Shown: positions 34,309 through 45,770, counted from the first letter of the stretch. The stretch is DNA of 64,000 bases from Arthrobacter sp. B0490 (GCF_002929355.1 NZ_PJIR01000001.1:602028-666027), one strand, 5' to 3'. The notes: generated by a model not told the origin, from the letters alone. Numbers and translations are program-made.

Positions 34309-35615
34309 CGCAGCAACCCTTCGTAGTGACGCTGCTGGAGCTGCGCGTCGATCTGCTTCACGGTCTCCAGTCCCACACCGACCATGATGAGGATCGAGGT
34401 ACCGCCGAACGGGAAGTTCTGGTTCGCACCGATGGCCACGAGGGCGATCAGCGGGATCAGCGCCACGAGGCCGAGGTAGATGGCGCCCGGGAGCGTGATG
34501 CGGGACAGCACGTACTGCAGGTACTCGGCGGTGGGGCGGCCGGCGCGGATGCCCGGGATGAACCCGCCGTACTTCTTCATGTTCTCGGACACCTCGTCCG
34601 GGTTGAACGTGATGGCCACGTAGAAGTAGGTGAAGAAGACGATCAGGAGGAAGTACAGCGCCATGTAGAAGGGATGGTCGCCGCTGGTCAGGTACGTGGT
34701 GATCCAGTTGACCCACGCCGGAGGGGCGGTGCCGTCCTGGGGTGTGTTGAACTGCGCGATCAGGCTCGGCAGGTACAGCATCGAGGACGCGAAGATCACG
34801 GGGATGACGCCCGCCATGTTCACCTTGATGGGGATGTACGTGCTGCTCCCGCCGAGGGTGCGGCGGCCGATCATGCGCTTGGCGTACTGCACGGGGATGC
34901 GGCGCTGCGACTGCTCCACGAAGATCACGAGGGCGACGACGACGACGCCCATCGCGAGGACGAACGCGAAGACGGTGGCGCCCTGGGTGCGGAAGATCTC
35001 GCCGAGCGAGGTGGGGAAGCCGGCGGCGATGGCCGTGAAGATGAGGAGGGACATGCCGTTGCCCACGCCGCGCTCGGTGATGAGCTCGCCCATCCACATG
35101 ATGAGGCCGGTGCCGGCGGTCAGCGTGAGGATGAGCAGCACGATGGTGATCAGCGAATCGTCCGGGATCAGGGGCACGGGGCAGTTGCCGAGCAGAGCGC
35201 CCGAGCGGGCGAGGGAGACGAGGGTGGTCGCGTTCAGGAGGCCGAGGGCGATCGTCAGGTAGCGCGTGTACTGGGTCAGCTGGGACTGGCCCTGGGCGCC
35301 TTCCTGGTGCAGCTCCTGGAAGCGGGGAATGACCACCCGGAGGAGCTGCGTGATGATGCTCGCCGTGATGTACGGCATGATGCCCAGCGCGAAGATGGAG
35401 ACCTGCAGCAGGGCTCCGCCGCTGAAGAGGTTCACGAACTGGTAGAGGCCGCCGTCGGTGTTGCCCAGTGCCAGACACTGCTGGACGTTGCCGTAGTCGA
35501 CGCCCGGAGCGGGGATGAACGCCCCGAGACGGAAGATGGTGATGATTCCCAGCGTGAACAACAGCTTGCGCCGCAAGTCTGGCGTCCGGAATGCCCGGCC
35601 AATAGCGCTAAGCAA
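34305..35615 (-). CDS. secY: preprotein translocase subunit SecY
   Basis: 436 aa from TTG 35615, chosen because AGGAGG lies 4 bp upstream; a longer reading to 35663 has no ribosome site. It begins MLSAIGRAFRTPDLRRKLLF and has ten hydrophobic segments. The plug region follows helix 1 (FIPAPGVDYGNVQQC) and the conserved cytoplasmic loop contains QSQRRIPVQYAKRM. It forms the SecYEG protein-conducting channel. It is first gene of secY-adk-map, separated from rplO by a terminator. Confidence 0.97.
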   Translation of the reverse strand: MLSAIGRAFRTPDLRRKLLFTLGIITIFRLGAFIPAPGVDYGNVQQCLALGNTDGGLYQFVNLFSGGALLQVSIFALGIMPYITASIITQLLRVVIPRFQELHQEGAQGQSQLTQYTRYLTIALGLLNATTLVSLARSGALLGNCPVPLIPDDSLITIVLLILTLTAGTGLIMWMGELITERGVGNGMSLLIFTAIAAGFPTSLGEIFRTQGATVFAFVLAMGVVVVALVIFVEQSQRRIPVQYAKRMIGRRTLGGSSTYIPIKVNMAGVIPVIFASSMLYLPSLIAQFNTPQDGTAPPAWVNWITTYLTSGDHPFYMALYFLLIVFFTYFYVAITFNPDEVSENMKKYGGFIPGIRAGRPTAEYLQYVLSRITLPGAIYLGLVALIPLIALVAIGANQNFPFGGTSILIMVGVGLETVKQIDAQLQQRHYEGLLR

Positions 35616-35724
35616 GCGTCCTCCTGAAGGTCTGTTGGTCCTGACGCGGACCGTACACAACAACCGAGTCTAACGGTTGGTCACCGGTGAGAGAGAACCG
35701 GCGGGTGATGGGTGGCCGGAGCCG

Positions 35725-35770
35725 AAAAAGACTCCTGATGAGCTGTTCTAGCACAGCCCATCAAGAGTCT
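35725..35770 (-). terminator. intrinsic terminator between rplO and secY
   Basis: An 18-bp inverted repeat with two mismatches (35729-35746 with 35753-35770) and a 6-nt loop. On the minus strand it is followed by five T (35729-35725). This is the most classical rho-independent terminator in the window and should end the spc cluster before secY. Confidence 0.8.
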
Positions 35771-35838
35771 AGTTCCTAAGTGCCACGGATCACAGCCGCC
35801 CCTCCCCCGGACGGGCCGGGGAAGGGGAGGCGCGCGAC

Positions 35839-36336
35839 CTACAGCTCGGTGGTGGTCCCACCGGCAGCGGCGATCTTCGCCGCAGCGGACGCCGAGAAGG
35901 CGTCGGCCGAGACGTTGACGGCCACGGCGATCTCGCCGGTCCCCAGCACCTTGACGGGCTGGTTCTTGCGCACGGCGCCGTTCGCGACCAGGCTCTCCAC
36001 GGTGACGTCGCCGCCCGCGGGGTAGAGCTCGGACAGCTTGTCGAGGTTCACGACCTGGAACTCGACACGGAACGGGTTCTTGAAGCCGCGCAGCTTGGGA
36101 AGGCGCATGTGCAGCGGCAGCTGGCCGCCGGCGAATCCTGCCTTCACCTGGTAGCGGGCTGCAGTTCCCTTGGTACCACGGCCTGCGGTCTTACCCTTCG
36201 AACCCTCACCACGGCCGACACGGGTCTTCGCCGTCTTGGCACCCGGTGCGGGGCGGAGGTGGTGGACCTTGAGCGCGTGGACGCGCTCGACCCTGGCCTC
36301 GGTTGCGGCCGGAGCCGCGATGTCGTTCTCTGCCAT
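35839..36336 (-). CDS. rplO: 50S ribosomal protein L15
   Basis: 165 aa. The L15 core starts [20 protein letters not shown] and continues [17 protein letters not shown], then [18 protein letters not shown]. An Ala-rich N-terminal extension of about 20 residues precedes it. The ATG overlaps the rpmD stop by one base (TAATG). Confidence 0.97.
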   Translation of the reverse strand: MAENDIAAPAATEARVERVHALKVHHLRPAPGAKTAKTRVGRGEGSKGKTAGRGTKGTAARYQVKAGFAGGQLPLHMRLPKLRGFKNPFRVEFQVVNLDKLSELYPAGGDVTVESLVANGAVRKNQPVKVLGTGEIAVAVNVSADAFSASAAAKIAAAGGTTTEL

Positions 36337-36554
36337 TAGTTGGCCTCCTCGACCTTCAAGAGGTGCGGAACCGTGTTGATCATGCCGACGGTGACGGCAT
36401 CCGCTTCACGGACCACGGTGTGGCCGATCCGCTTGAGACCGAGCGACCGCAGCGTGTCGCGCTGGTTCTGCTTGCCGCCGATGGCGGACTTGATCTGGGT
36501 GATCTCCAGCTTCGCGGTGCTCACTCGCACGCGCTTCGGGGTGATCGCGGTCAT
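36336..36554 (-). CDS. rpmD: 50S ribosomal protein L30
   Basis: 72 aa from ATG 36554, which overlaps the rpsE stop by one base (TGATG); GTG 36557 is also possible. Pattern: [48 protein letters not shown] short bacterial L30 in its normal spc position. Confidence 0.96.
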   Translation of the reverse strand: MTAITPKRVRVSTAKLEITQIKSAIGGKQNQRDTLRSLGLKRIGHTVVREADAVTVGMINTVPHLLKVEEAN

Positions 36555-37291
36555 CACGCACCTGCCTTCTGAGCTGCGATCGCGCGCAGCATCTGGTGGG
36601 ATGCGACCTCGTCCAGCGGCAGGCCACGGCGGGCCGCGACTGCCTGGGGCTCTTCGAGGCGCTTCAGCGCATCAACGGTCGCGTGGACGATGTTGATGGC
36701 GTTCGCGGAACCGAGCGACTTGGACAGGACGTCGTGGATGCCGACGCATTCCAGGACCGCACGCACCGGACCGCCGGCGATGACGCCGGTACCCGGGGAG
36801 GCGGGACGCAGGAGGACGACGCCGGCTGCTGCCTCGCCCTGCACCAGGTGCGGGACGGTGCCACCGATACGCGGTACGCGGAACATCGTCTTCTTGGCTT
36901 CCTCGACGGCCTTCTGGATGGCGGAGGGGACTTCCTTCGCCTTTCCGTAGCCGACGCCGACCATGCCGTTGCCATCGCCTACCACCACGAGGGCGGTGAA
37001 GCTGAAGCGGCGGCCGCCCTTGACGACCTTGGCGACGCGGTTGATGGTGACGACGCGTTCGATGAACTTGTCCTTGTCGTCATTCCGTCCGCCGTCGCGC
37101 CCGCCACGGGAGTTGCCGTCGCGTCCGCCGCGGGAGTTGCCGCCGCGCTCGCCACCGCGTGAGTTGCCTCCGCGGCCACGGTTCGCGTCAGCCGACGCGG
37201 TGTCCGTCGTGCCTGCAGCCGGAGCGTCGGCCGCGGGCTGCTCTGTAGCCGTATTCAATGGGGCTTCCTTTGCCTTGTTCTCCTCGGTCAC
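36554..37291 (-). CDS. rpsE: 30S ribosomal protein S5 with Arg-Gly-rich N-terminal extension
   Basis: 245 aa, about 75 longer than the S5 core. Residues 1-37 are acidic/Ala-rich. Residues 38-69 are an RGG/NSRGG-type repeat segment. The core starts near residue 76 ([20 protein letters not shown], then [39 protein letters not shown]). S5 guards decoding fidelity and mRNA entry. The extension is probably disordered and RNA-binding; such tails occur in actinobacterial S5 but vary in length. Confidence 0.96.
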   Translation of the reverse strand: MTEENKAKEAPLNTATEQPAADAPAAGTTDTASADANRGRGGNSRGGERGGNSRGGRDGNSRGGRDGGRNDDKDKFIERVVTINRVAKVVKGGRRFSFTALVVVGDGNGMVGVGYGKAKEVPSAIQKAVEEAKKTMFRVPRIGGTVPHLVQGEAAAGVVLLRPASPGTGVIAGGPVRAVLECVGIHDVLSKSLGSANAINIVHATVDALKRLEEPQAVAARRGLPLDEVASHQMLRAIAAQKAGA

Positions 37292-37671
37292 AGTGCCAGC
37301 CCACCTTCACGTGCGCCGTCTGCGATTGCGGCAACGCGACCGTGGTACTTGTTGCCGCCGCGGTCGAAGACGACCGCTTCGACGCCGACGGCCATGGCAC
37401 GCTCGGCGACGAGTTCGCCGACGCGCTTGGCCTTGGCGGTCTTGTCACCGTCGAATGCACGGAGGTCCGCTTCCAGGGTGGAGGCCGATGCCACGGTCAC
37501 GCCCCTGGTGTCGTCGACGACCTGCACGAAGACGTGGCGGGCCGAACGGTTGACGACCAGGCGGGGGCGGACGGCCGTGCCCGAGACGCGCTTGCGTACG
37601 CGGAGGTGGCGGCGTCCGCGCGAGGCGGACTTGCTCTTCGAGCTGCGCTTCTTGTTGATGCTCAGACCCAT
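37288..37671 (-). CDS. rplR: 50S ribosomal protein L18
   Basis: 127 aa: a basic N-terminus ([20 protein letters not shown]), [20 protein letters not shown], and the C-terminal [20 protein letters not shown]. It binds 5S rRNA. Its stop overlaps the rpsE start by 4 bp (ATGA). Confidence 0.97.
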   Translation of the reverse strand: MGLSINKKRSSKSKSASRGRRHLRVRKRVSGTAVRPRLVVNRSARHVFVQVVDDTRGVTVASASTLEADLRAFDGDKTAKAKRVGELVAERAMAVGVEAVVFDRGGNKYHGRVAAIADGAREGGLAL

Positions 37672-37673
37672 GG

Positions 37674-38210
37674 TTACTTACCAGCCTTTCCGACCTTGCG
37701 GCGGATGATCTCGCCTGCGTAGCGGATGCCCTTGCCCTTGTAGGGGTCGGGCTTGCGCAGCTTGCGGATGGTTGCAGCGACCTCGCCGACCTGCTGCTTG
37801 TTGATGCCTGCGACCGAGAGCTTGGTGGGGCTGTCGACGGTCAGGGTGATGCCCTCGGGAGCCTTGACGGCGACCGGGTGGCTGTAGCCCAGCGCGAACT
37901 CGAGGTCGCTGCCCTTGGCCTGGACACGGTAACCCGTGCCCACGATCTCGAGGTTCTTCTTGTAGCCCTCGGTGACTCCGACGATCATGTTGGAGATCAG
38001 CGTGCGGGTGAGGCCGTGCAGCGAACGCGATTCGCGCTCGTCGTTGGGGCGCGAGACGGTGAGCGTACCCTCGTCCAGGGAAACCTCGATGGGGCTGGGA
38101 ACCATGTGGCTCAGCTCGCCCTTCGATCCCTTGACGGAGACCTCGCTACCGTTGACACTGACCTCGACACCCGCGGGAACGGTGATGGGGAGACGTCCAA
38201 TACGTGACAT
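37674..38210 (-). CDS. rplF: 50S ribosomal protein L6
   Basis: 178 aa: [40 protein letters not shown], and the C-terminal [17 protein letters not shown] segment that defines L6. Normal length, 2 bp upstream of rplR. Confidence 0.98.
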   Translation of the reverse strand: MSRIGRLPITVPAGVEVSVNGSEVSVKGSKGELSHMVPSPIEVSLDEGTLTVSRPNDERESRSLHGLTRTLISNMIVGVTEGYKKNLEIVGTGYRVQAKGSDLEFALGYSHPVAVKAPEGITLTVDSPTKLSVAGINKQQVGEVAATIRKLRKPDPYKGKGIRYAGEIIRRKVGKAGK

Positions 38211-38228
38211 TTTTCTTTCCCTTTCCCG

Positions 38229-38627
38229 TTACCAGACGTAGGCGAGGACTTCCCCACCCACACCCTTCTTGGATGCCTGGCGGTCGGTGAGCAGACCGGA
38301 GGACGTGGACAGGATGGCGATGCCGAGTCCGCCGAGCACGTGGGGCAGGTTCGTGGACTTCGCGTACACGCGCAGACCCGGCTTGGAGATACGGCGGATG
38401 CCGGCGATGGAACGCTGGCGGTCCGGTCCGAACTTGAGGTCGATGGTCAGCTTCTTGCCGACCTCCGCTTCCTCTTCCTTCCAGCCGGCGATGTAGCCCT
38501 CGGCCTTCAGGATGTCCGCGACGCGGGCCTTCAACTTGCTGTACGGCATGGACACGGAGTCGTGGTAAGCCGAGTTTGCGTTGCGCAGACGCGTGAGCAT
38601 GTCTGCGACAGGATCTGTCATTGTCAT
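38229..38627 (-). CDS. rpsH: 30S ribosomal protein S8
   Basis: 132 aa: [39 protein letters not shown], and the C-terminal [19 protein letters not shown] with the STSSG loop that binds 16S helix 21. rpsN (S14), often placed between rplE and rpsH, is not present in the 87-bp gap here. Confidence 0.98.
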   Translation of the reverse strand: MTMTDPVADMLTRLRNANSAYHDSVSMPYSKLKARVADILKAEGYIAGWKEEEAEVGKKLTIDLKFGPDRQRSIAGIRRISKPGLRVYAKSTNLPHVLGGLGIAILSTSSGLLTDRQASKKGVGGEVLAYVW

Positions 38628-38714
38628 GTGGGCTCTTGCCCTTCCTCGAAACGGTTTCCGTTCCCCGGTCGGCGCGGGAGGCGCCGGCTGGGGAGGACCT
38701 GAGACGTAGTTAGA

Positions 38715-39290
38715 TTAATCTTCGGATTTGAACGGGAAGCCGAGCGCCTTGAGGAGCGCGCGGCCCTCGGCGTCGGTCCGGGCGGTCGTGACGACGGTGA
38801 TGTCCATGCCACGTACCCGGTCGATACGGTCCTGGTCGATCTCGTGGAACATGGACTGCTCCGTGAGGCCGAAGGTGTAGTTGCCGTTGCCGTCGAACTG
38901 CTTGCCGTTGAGGCCGCGGAAGTCACGGATACGGGGCAGGGCGAGGGAGACCAGGCGGTCGGTGAATTCCCACATGCGGTCGCCACGCAGGGTGGCGTGG
39001 GCGCCGATGGGCATGCCCTCACGGAGCTTGAACTGCGCGATGGACTTGCGGGCCTTCGTGACCTGGGGCTTCTGGCCCGTGATCGCAGTGAGGTCCTTGA
39101 CGGCGCCGTCGATGAGCTTGGAGTCCTTGGCGGCGTCACCTACGCCCATGTTCACGACGACCTTGACCAGGCGCGGGACCTGGTTGACGTTCGCGTAGCT
39201 GAACTCTTCCTGCAGGGCGGCCTTGATCTCGGACGCGTAGCGCGCCTTGAGGCGGGGAAGAACCCGGGTTTCTGCGGTTTCGACAGTCAT
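38715..39290 (-). CDS. rplE: 50S ribosomal protein L5
   Basis: 191 aa: an N-terminus typical of actinobacteria ([20 protein letters not shown]), [40 protein letters not shown], and the C-terminal [20 protein letters not shown]. It binds 5S rRNA and P-site tRNA. The ATG overlaps the rplX stop by one base (TAATG). Confidence 0.98.
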   Translation of the reverse strand: MTVETAETRVLPRLKARYASEIKAALQEEFSYANVNQVPRLVKVVVNMGVGDAAKDSKLIDGAVKDLTAITGQKPQVTKARKSIAQFKLREGMPIGAHATLRGDRMWEFTDRLVSLALPRIRDFRGLNGKQFDGNGNYTFGLTEQSMFHEIDQDRIDRVRGMDITVVTTARTDAEGRALLKALGFPFKSED

Positions 39291-39664
39291 TACAGATCCT
39301 TCCCTGATGACTTGGCCACGCGGATGCGGACGACCCGCTCGCGACCGTCGCGCTCGACGGTCTCGGTGCGGTATCCGACGCGGGTCGGCTTCTTGGTCTC
39401 GGGATCGACGACCGCGACGTTGCTGATGTGCACGGGGGCCTCGAGGACCTCGATGCCACCGGTCTTGGTGCCGCGCTGCGACTGCCCGACCTTGGTGTGC
39501 TTCGTGATCCGGTTGATGCCCTCCACGAGCACGCGGTTGGTGTCCGGGAACACCTTCAGTACCTTGCCCTGCTTGCCGCGGTCTCCGCCGCGTTCCTGCT
39601 TGGCTCCGGTGATGACCTGGACGAGGTCACCCTTCTTGATCTTGAGCTTAATCTTCTGTGCCAT
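39290..39664 (-). CDS. rplX: 50S ribosomal protein L24
   Basis: 124 aa: a KOW motif near the start ([32 protein letters not shown]), [19 protein letters not shown], then [19 protein letters not shown]. An assembly-initiating protein. It lies 3 bp after rplN. Confidence 0.98.
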   Translation of the reverse strand: MAQKIKLKIKKGDLVQVITGAKQERGGDRGKQGKVLKVFPDTNRVLVEGINRITKHTKVGQSQRGTKTGGIEVLEAPVHISNVAVVDPETKKPTRVGYRTETVERDGRERVVRIRVAKSSGKDL

Positions 39665-39667
39665 GGA

Positions 39668-40036
39668 CTACAGCACCTCCGGCGCCAGCGAGATGATCTT
39701 CATGAAACGCTTGTCGCGGAGCTCGCGACCGACAGGGCCGAAGATACGGGTACCGCGGGGGTCGCCGTCGTTCTTCAGGATCACTGCTGCGTTCTCGTCG
39801 AACTTGATGTAGGAACCGTCCGCGCGGCGGCGTTCCTTCTTGGTGCGGACGATGACCGCCTTGACGACGTCGCCCTTCTTGACGTTGCCGCCGGGGATCG
39901 CGTCCTTCACGGTGGCGACGATGACGTCGCCGATGCCTGCGTAGCGGCGCCCGGATCCTCCGAGAACGCGGATGGTCAAGATTTCCTTGGCCCCCGTGTT
40001 GTCGGCGACCTTTAGCCGCGACTCCTGCTGAATCAC
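39668..40036 (-). CDS. rplN: 50S ribosomal protein L14
   Basis: 122 aa, canonical length: [40 protein letters not shown], and [20 protein letters not shown]. It is the first gene of the spc cluster here; the 346-bp gap upstream contains the end of the S10 cluster and must hold its promoter. Confidence 0.98.
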   Translation of the reverse strand: MIQQESRLKVADNTGAKEILTIRVLGGSGRRYAGIGDVIVATVKDAIPGGNVKKGDVVKAVIVRTKKERRRADGSYIKFDENAAVILKNDGDPRGTRIFGPVGRELRDKRFMKIISLAPEVL

Positions 40037-40382
40037 TTGTTACTCCTGTCGTCGCGCCGGTTCTCTTGTCGAGCCTTGCGGAACGGATATGGGTTGGCCC
40101 CGTAATACTGGTACTCAGCACGTGCACGCCTGGGCGCGCGGCTGTGCGTGGATCTTCTGCACAGTGGATTCGTGGTGAACAAGATTATCGGGCTTTTGCC
40201 TATTTGCCCGGTGTGAAGGAAACCCTGGGAAGGGACCCGGCGAGGAGAACCTCGAGAGGGCATGCGCCAGCCCACCAGACAGACAAGATTCTCATGGTAT
40301 CGCGAAAATGCCCCGGACACGAAATCGTGTCCGGGGCACCTCGGGTGGGACCGGCTGGACCGGTCCCGTCACTGCTCGGGTC
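40037..40382. other. 346-bp gap between rpsQ and rplN
   Basis: The gap contains the S10-cluster terminator (40309-40338). Towards rplN there is less structured sequence with candidate -10-like patches on the minus strand (CGATAATC near 40169-40176 and AGTATTAC near 40103-40110), so an rplN promoter is likely. No gene is seen. Confidence 0.5.
40309..40338 (-). terminator. terminator of the S10 ribosomal cluster
   Basis: A 14-bp inverted repeat (40309-40322 with 40325-40338; realistically 12 bp with a 6-nt loop). On the minus strand TTTTCGCG follows, so it is a good intrinsic terminator 45 bp after the rpsQ stop. Confidence 0.75.
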
Positions 40383-40694
40383 CTACTTGGCCTTCTCGAC
40401 GATCTCCACCAGGCGCCACCGCTTGGTAGCGGAGAGCGGGCGGGTCTCGCTGATCAGGACCATGTCGCCGACGCCGGCGGCGTTCTGCTCGTCGTGCGCC
40501 TTGACCTTGGAACTGCGGCGAAGCACCTTGCCGTACAGGGCGTGCTTCACGCGGTCCTCGACCTCGACGACGATCGTCTTCTCCATCTTGTCGGACACGA
40601 CGTAGCCACGGCGTACCTTGCGGTAACCGCGCGAGCTGGCGTCGTGGACGGCCTTCTCGGTTCCTGCTGTCGTCTCGCTCTGCTGCTCACTCAT
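40383..40694 (-). CDS. rpsQ: 30S ribosomal protein S17
   Basis: 103 aa. A Ser/Thr/Glu N-terminal extension of about 25 residues precedes the S17 core: [40 protein letters not shown], and [19 protein letters not shown]. The ATG overlaps the rpmC stop by 4 bp. Confidence 0.97.
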   Translation of the reverse strand: MSEQQSETTAGTEKAVHDASSRGYRKVRRGYVVSDKMEKTIVVEVEDRVKHALYGKVLRRSSKVKAHDEQNAAGVGDMVLISETRPLSATKRWRLVEIVEKAK

Positions 40695-41032
40695 TTGGCG
40701 TCCTCCTCAGAAGCCTCGGTGTCCACGGACGGTTCGTCCTTGGAGGCCTTCTTGGCTTTCTTGGGCTTCTCCGCCTTCTCGGGCTTCGCTTCCTCGACGG
40801 GAGCTACGACCTCGGGGCGGATGCCCAGTTCACGCTCGCGCAGCACTGTGTAGATGCGTGCGATGTCGCGCTTGACCGAACGAAGACGTCCGTGGCTTTC
40901 CAGCTGGCCGGTGGCCGACTGGAAACGGAGGTTGAACAGCTCCTCCTTGGCCTTGCGCAGTTCTTCCACCAGGCGGTCCTTATCGAAGCCGTCCAGCTGG
41001 TCTGTTGCCAGTTCCTTTGAACCCAGAGCCAT
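40691..41032 (-). CDS. rpmC: 50S ribosomal protein L29 with Lys/Glu-rich C-terminal tail
   Basis: 113 aa, against about 65 for the L29 core ([40 protein letters not shown]). Residues from about 75 are a Lys/Ala/Pro stretch turning into an acidic end ([19 protein letters not shown], then Glu/Asp-rich). L29 lies at the exit tunnel rim, the docking site for nascent-chain factors, so the tail would project there. Confidence 0.96.
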   Translation of the reverse strand: MALGSKELATDQLDGFDKDRLVEELRKAKEELFNLRFQSATGQLESHGRLRSVKRDIARIYTVLRERELGIRPEVVAPVEEAKPEKAEKPKKAKKASKDEPSVDTEASEEDAK

Positions 41033-41034
41033 AA

Positions 41035-41451
41035 CTATTCACCACCCTCACGACGCACGATGCGTGCCTTCAACGGCAGCTTGTGGATCGCGAGGCGCAG
41101 GGCTTCGCGGGCTACCTCTTCGGAAACGCCGGACAGTTCGAACAGAACCCGTCCCGGCTTGACGTTGGCCACCCACCACTCGGGCGAACCCTTACCGGAA
41201 CCCATGCGGGTCTCGGCAGGCTTCTTGGTCAACGGGCGGTCCGGATAGATGTTGATCCAGACCTTGCCGCCACGCTTGATGTGGCGGGTCATGGCGATAC
41301 GAGCGGACTCGATCTGGCGGTTGGTGACATATGCCGGGCTCAGAGCCTGGATGCCCCACTCGCCGAAGCTGACCTCGGTACCGCCGGTCGCAGCCCCGGA
41401 ACGGCCCGGGTGGTGCTGCTTACGGAATTTGACTCGACGTGGGATAAGCAT
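41035..41451 (-). CDS. rplP: 50S ribosomal protein L16
   Basis: 138 aa: [59 protein letters not shown]. It organises the A-site finger region. The arginine hydroxylation-region context (GKGSPE) is conserved. Confidence 0.98.
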   Translation of the reverse strand: MLIPRRVKFRKQHHPGRSGAATGGTEVSFGEWGIQALSPAYVTNRQIESARIAMTRHIKRGGKVWINIYPDRPLTKKPAETRMGSGKGSPEWWVANVKPGRVLFELSGVSEEVAREALRLAIHKLPLKARIVRREGGE

Positions 41452-42297
41452 TTAAGCCTGTCCTCCTTCAGCCGCTGCCGGAGCTGCGGCGGTCTCGGCG
41501 GGTGCCGAGGCACCCTGGCCCTCGGAGCGCTCAGGTGCGCGACGACGGCGGTCGCCTCCACGGTCGCCACCACGGTCGGCGCCGGCAGGGCCACGGCCCG
41601 GACGGTCTCCACCGCGGCCGCGGGAAGGAGCTGCTGCAGCCTGGGCTGCGAGTTCCTTCGCCGTGACGTCACCCTTGTAGATCCAGACCTTCACGCCGAT
41701 GCGGCCGAAGGTGGTCTTCGCTTCGAAGAAGCCGTAGTCGATGTTGGCGCGGAGCGTGTGCAGGGGAACGCGTCCCTCACGGTAGAACTCCGAACGGCTC
41801 ATCTCCGCGCCGCCGAGGCGACCGGAGCACTGGACACGGATGCCCTTGGCGCCGGCACGCTGTGCGGACTGCATGGCCTTCTTCATCGCACGACGGAACG
41901 CCACGCGTGATGAGAGCTGCTCGGCGATGCCCTGGGCGACCAGCTGGGCCTCGATCTCGGGGTTCTTGACCTCGAGGATGTTCAGCTGGACCTGCTTGCC
42001 GGTGAGCTTCTCGAGCTCGCCGCGGATGCGGTCCGCCTCTGCTCCACGGCGGCCAATGACGATGCCGGGACGTGCCGTGTGGATGTCCACGCGGACACGG
42101 TCACGGGTGCGCTCGATCTCGACCTTGGCGATGCCGGCGCGGTCCATGCCGGTCGACATGAGCTGGCGGATCTTGATGTCTTCGCGGACGAAGTCGCGGT
42201 AGCGCTGGCCCGGCTTGTTGCTGTCGGCGAACCAGTGTGACCGGTGGTCGGTGGTGATGCCGAGTCGGAACCCGTGCGGGTTTACTTTCTGTCCCAC
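41452..42297 (-). CDS. rpsC: 30S ribosomal protein S3 with Arg-Gly-rich C-terminal tail
   Basis: 281 aa started at GTG. KH-domain and core segments: [60 protein letters not shown]. Residues 220-281 are an extra Arg/Gly/Asp-rich then Ala-rich tail. S3 forms the mRNA entry channel together with S4 and S5; S5 also carries an RGG-type extension here. Confidence 0.97.
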   Translation of the reverse strand: MGQKVNPHGFRLGITTDHRSHWFADSNKPGQRYRDFVREDIKIRQLMSTGMDRAGIAKVEIERTRDRVRVDIHTARPGIVIGRRGAEADRIRGELEKLTGKQVQLNILEVKNPEIEAQLVAQGIAEQLSSRVAFRRAMKKAMQSAQRAGAKGIRVQCSGRLGGAEMSRSEFYREGRVPLHTLRANIDYGFFEAKTTFGRIGVKVWIYKGDVTAKELAAQAAAAPSRGRGGDRPGRGPAGADRGGDRGGDRRRRAPERSEGQGASAPAETAAAPAAAEGGQA

Positions 42298-42663
42298 TTA
42301 GCGGACCTCCACTTTCTGAGGGGTAGCGACGACAACCGTGATGTGGCTGGTCCGCTTGTTGATGCGGAACGCGCGGCCCTGGGCACGCGGACGGAACCGC
42401 TTCATCGTGGGGCCTTCATCGACGAATGCTTCGCTGATGATGAGGTTGTCCTCGTCGAAGGCGACGCCGTCACGGTCCGCGAGGACGCGGGCGTTGGCCA
42501 TCGCTGACTGGACCACCTTGAATACCGGCTCCGAAGCAACCTGTGGGGCAAACTTCAGAATGGCCAGGGCCTCGCTCGCCTGCTTCCCACGAACAAGGTT
42601 GACGACGCGCCGGGCCTTCATGGGCGTTACGCGGATGTGCCGCGCAATAGCCTTGGCTTCCAT
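42298..42663 (-). CDS. rplV: 50S ribosomal protein L22
   Basis: 121 aa: [20 protein letters not shown], the loop region [20 protein letters not shown], and [17 protein letters not shown]. The beta hairpin reaching into the exit tunnel is intact, without insertions of the kind linked to macrolide resistance. Directly abuts rpsC. Confidence 0.98.
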   Translation of the reverse strand: MEAKAIARHIRVTPMKARRVVNLVRGKQASEALAILKFAPQVASEPVFKVVQSAMANARVLADRDGVAFDEDNLIISEAFVDEGPTMKRFRPRAQGRAFRINKRTSHITVVVATPQKVEVR

Positions 42664-42693
42664 TGCTTTCCTTCTCTCGTCGAAGAGCAGCGC

Positions 42694-42975
42694 CTAGCGG
42701 CGCTTGCCCTTGCGGTCGTCCTTAACATGGCCGCGGAAAGTCCGCGTCGGAGCGAATTCGCCGAGCTTGTGCCCGACCATCGACTCGGTGACGAACACCG
42801 GGATGTGCTTGCGTCCGTCGTGCACCGCGATCGTGTGCCCGAGCATGTCGGGGACGATCATGGAGCGGCGGGACCACGTCTTGATGACGTTCTTCGTGCC
42901 CGATTCGTTCTCGCGAGCGACCTTTACGTAAAGGTGCTGATCGACGAAGGGGCCTTTCTTCAGGCTGCGTGGCAT
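42694..42975 (-). CDS. rpsS: 30S ribosomal protein S19
   Basis: 93 aa, normal length: [57 protein letters not shown]. Confidence 0.98.
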   Translation of the reverse strand: MPRSLKKGPFVDQHLYVKVARENESGTKNVIKTWSRRSMIVPDMLGHTIAVHDGRKHIPVFVTESMVGHKLGEFAPTRTFRGHVKDDRKGKRR

Positions 42976-42987
42976 GTCTCCAGGCTC

Positions 42988-43827
<840 letters not shown>

Positions 43828-43858
43828 AACTCAATTCCTCGTTAAAGTGGTCTCCGCT

Positions 43859-44164
43859 CTAGGAGAGCGGACCGCCGAAGATGTCGATCGTGCCCTCTTT
43901 GAGGGACACGATGGCACGCTTGGTGCCCTTGCGCTGGCCCCAGCCGAACTTGGTGCGCTTGCGCTTCCCAACCCGGTTGATGGTGTTGATGGAGTCGACC
44001 TTCACGGAGAAGATCTTCTCGACCGCCAGTTTGATTTCTTCCTTGTTCGAGCGGGGGTCGACCAGGAAGGTGTATTTGCCTTCGTCGATCAGGCCGTAGC
44101 TCTTCTCCGAGACGACGGGTGCAATGACGACGTCGCGCGGATCCTTTGCGATGGTGCCGCTCAC
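43859..44164 (-). CDS. rplW: 50S ribosomal protein L23
   Basis: 101 aa started at GTG, overlapping the rplD stop (GTGA). Pattern: [59 protein letters not shown]. It is the exit-tunnel docking protein for trigger factor and SRP. Confidence 0.97.
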   Translation of the reverse strand: MSGTIAKDPRDVVIAPVVSEKSYGLIDEGKYTFLVDPRSNKEEIKLAVEKIFSVKVDSINTINRVGKRKRTKFGWGQRKGTKRAIVSLKEGTIDIFGGPLS

Positions 44165-44784
44165 TTGGCATCCTCCTCGGAGATGACATCAGCCGAGCCG
44201 ACGAACTGGTCGTAGGCGGCCTTGGTGAAGATCACGTCGTCGGACACCAGCACGTCGTACGTGTTGAGCTGGTCTACGTAGAGGACGTGTACCTCGGGGA
44301 CGTTGCGCACCGACAGTGCGGCGACATCGTTGGCACGCTCGATCACGACGAGCAGGCGGGGCCGCTCGGAGATCGCGCGCAGGGTCTCGATGGCACCCTT
44401 GGTCGACGGCTTGCTGCCGGCGACCAGGGACTCGAGGACGTGGATACGGCCGTTGCGTGCCCGGTCCGAGAGGGCTCCGCGCAGGGCGGCGGCCTTCATC
44501 TTCTTGGGGGTGCGCTGGCTGTAGTCGCGGGGCGTGGGCCCGTGGACGACGCCGCCGCCGGTCATGTGGGGAGCGCGGATCGAACCCTGGCGGGCGCGAC
44601 CGGTTCCCTTCTGCTTGAACGGCTTGCGGCCTGCGCCACTGACCTCGGCGCGGGTCTTCGTCTTGTGCGTACCCTGGCGGGCGGCAGCGAGCTGGGCGAC
44701 GACGACCTGGTGCAGCAACGGCACGTTGGTCTGTGCGTCGAAGATCTCCGCGGGGAGATCGACCTTTACTGGATTGACAGCCAT
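44161..44784 (-). CDS. rplD: 50S ribosomal protein L4
   Basis: 207 aa: [20 protein letters not shown], then the tunnel loop [20 protein letters not shown] and [20 protein letters not shown]. The Lys-Gly-Thr-Gly-Arg-Ala-Arg loop is wild type. Confidence 0.98.
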   Translation of the reverse strand: MAVNPVKVDLPAEIFDAQTNVPLLHQVVVAQLAAARQGTHKTKTRAEVSGAGRKPFKQKGTGRARQGSIRAPHMTGGGVVHGPTPRDYSQRTPKKMKAAALRGALSDRARNGRIHVLESLVAGSKPSTKGAIETLRAISERPRLLVVIERANDVAALSVRNVPEVHVLYVDQLNTYDVLVSDDVIFTKAAYDQFVGSADVISEEDAK

Positions 44785-44788
44785 GTGG

Positions 44789-45445
44789 CTATGCTCCCTT
44801 CACGGCGGTGCGTACGAGGACGACCTGGCCGCGGGCGCCTGGGACGGCACCCTTGATCAGCAGCAGCGACTTCTCGGCGTCGACAGCGTGAACCCGGAGG
44901 TTCAGCGTGGTCTGACGAACGGCGCCCATGCGGCCTGCCATTTTCATTCCACGGAAGACGCGGCTGGGGGTGGATGCTCCACCGATGGAACCGGGCTTGC
45001 GGTGGTTCTTGTGGGCACCGTGGGAGGCGCCGACACCGTGGAAACCGTGGCGCTTCATGACGCCGGCAAAGCCCTTGCCCTTGGTGGTGCCGATGACGTC
45101 GACCGTCTGGCCGGCCTCGAACATCTCGACGGAGAGTTCCTGGCCGAGCGAGTAGGAGTCGGCGTCTGACGTGCGCAGCTCGACCACGTGACGGCGGGGC
45201 GTGACGCCGGCCTTCTCGAAGTGGCCGGCGAGCGGCTTGGTGACCTTGCGGGGGTCGATCTGGCCGAAGCCGATCTGCACGGCCGTGTAGCCGTCCTTGT
45301 CCGCGCTGAGGAGCTGCGTGATGACGTTCGAATCGGCCTGGACGACCGTGACGGGGATGAGGATGTTGTTCTCGTCCCAGACCTGGGTCATGCCGAGCTT
45401 GATGCCCAGCAGTCCCTTGACCTGACGCGTAAGTGAAGTAGACAT
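44789..45445 (-). CDS. rplC: 50S ribosomal protein L3
   Basis: 218 aa: [60 protein letters not shown] and [14 protein letters not shown]. It lies 16 bp after rpsJ. Confidence 0.98.
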   Translation of the reverse strand: MSTSLTRQVKGLLGIKLGMTQVWDENNILIPVTVVQADSNVITQLLSADKDGYTAVQIGFGQIDPRKVTKPLAGHFEKAGVTPRRHVVELRTSDADSYSLGQELSVEMFEAGQTVDVIGTTKGKGFAGVMKRHGFHGVGASHGAHKNHRKPGSIGGASTPSRVFRGMKMAGRMGAVRQTTLNLRVHAVDAEKSLLLIKGAVPGARGQVVLVRTAVKGA

Positions 45446-45461
45446 GAGTATCCGCCCTCCC

Positions 45462-45770
45462 CTACAGCTTGATTTCGATGTTCACGTCCGCGGGCAGATC
45501 GAGACGCATCAGCGAATCGACGGCCTTGGGCGTGGGATCAATGATGTCGATCAGACGCTTGTGAGTACGCATTTCGAAGTGCTCACGGCTGTCCTTGTAC
45601 TTGTGCGGGGACCGGATGACAACGAATACGTTCTTCTCCGTGGGCAGGGGCACGGGGCCCACTACCGTTGCGCCTGCGCGCGTCACCGTCTCAACGATCT
45701 TCCGTGCTGAAACATCGATGACCTCGTGGTCATATGACTTCAGCCGGATGCGGATTTTCTGTCCCGCCAT
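45462..45770 (-). CDS. rpsJ: 30S ribosomal protein S10
   Basis: 102 aa from ATG 45770, the canonical start ([20 protein letters not shown]). Later segments are [20 protein letters not shown] and [20 protein letters not shown]. It is the first gene of the S10 cluster and doubles in other bacteria as NusE in antitermination. In-frame sequence upstream is not coding. Confidence 0.98.
   Translation of the reverse strand: MAGQKIRIRLKSYDHEVIDVSARKIVETVTRAGATVVGPVPLPTEKNVFVVIRSPHKYKDSREHFEMRTHKRLIDIIDPTPKAVDSLMRLDLPADVNIEIKL

Noticed and set aside
38662..38694. Hairpin in the gap between rplE and rpsH as a terminator
   Set aside because: On the transcribed (minus) strand two positions become C-A mismatches, no U-tract follows, and the genes belong to one cluster.
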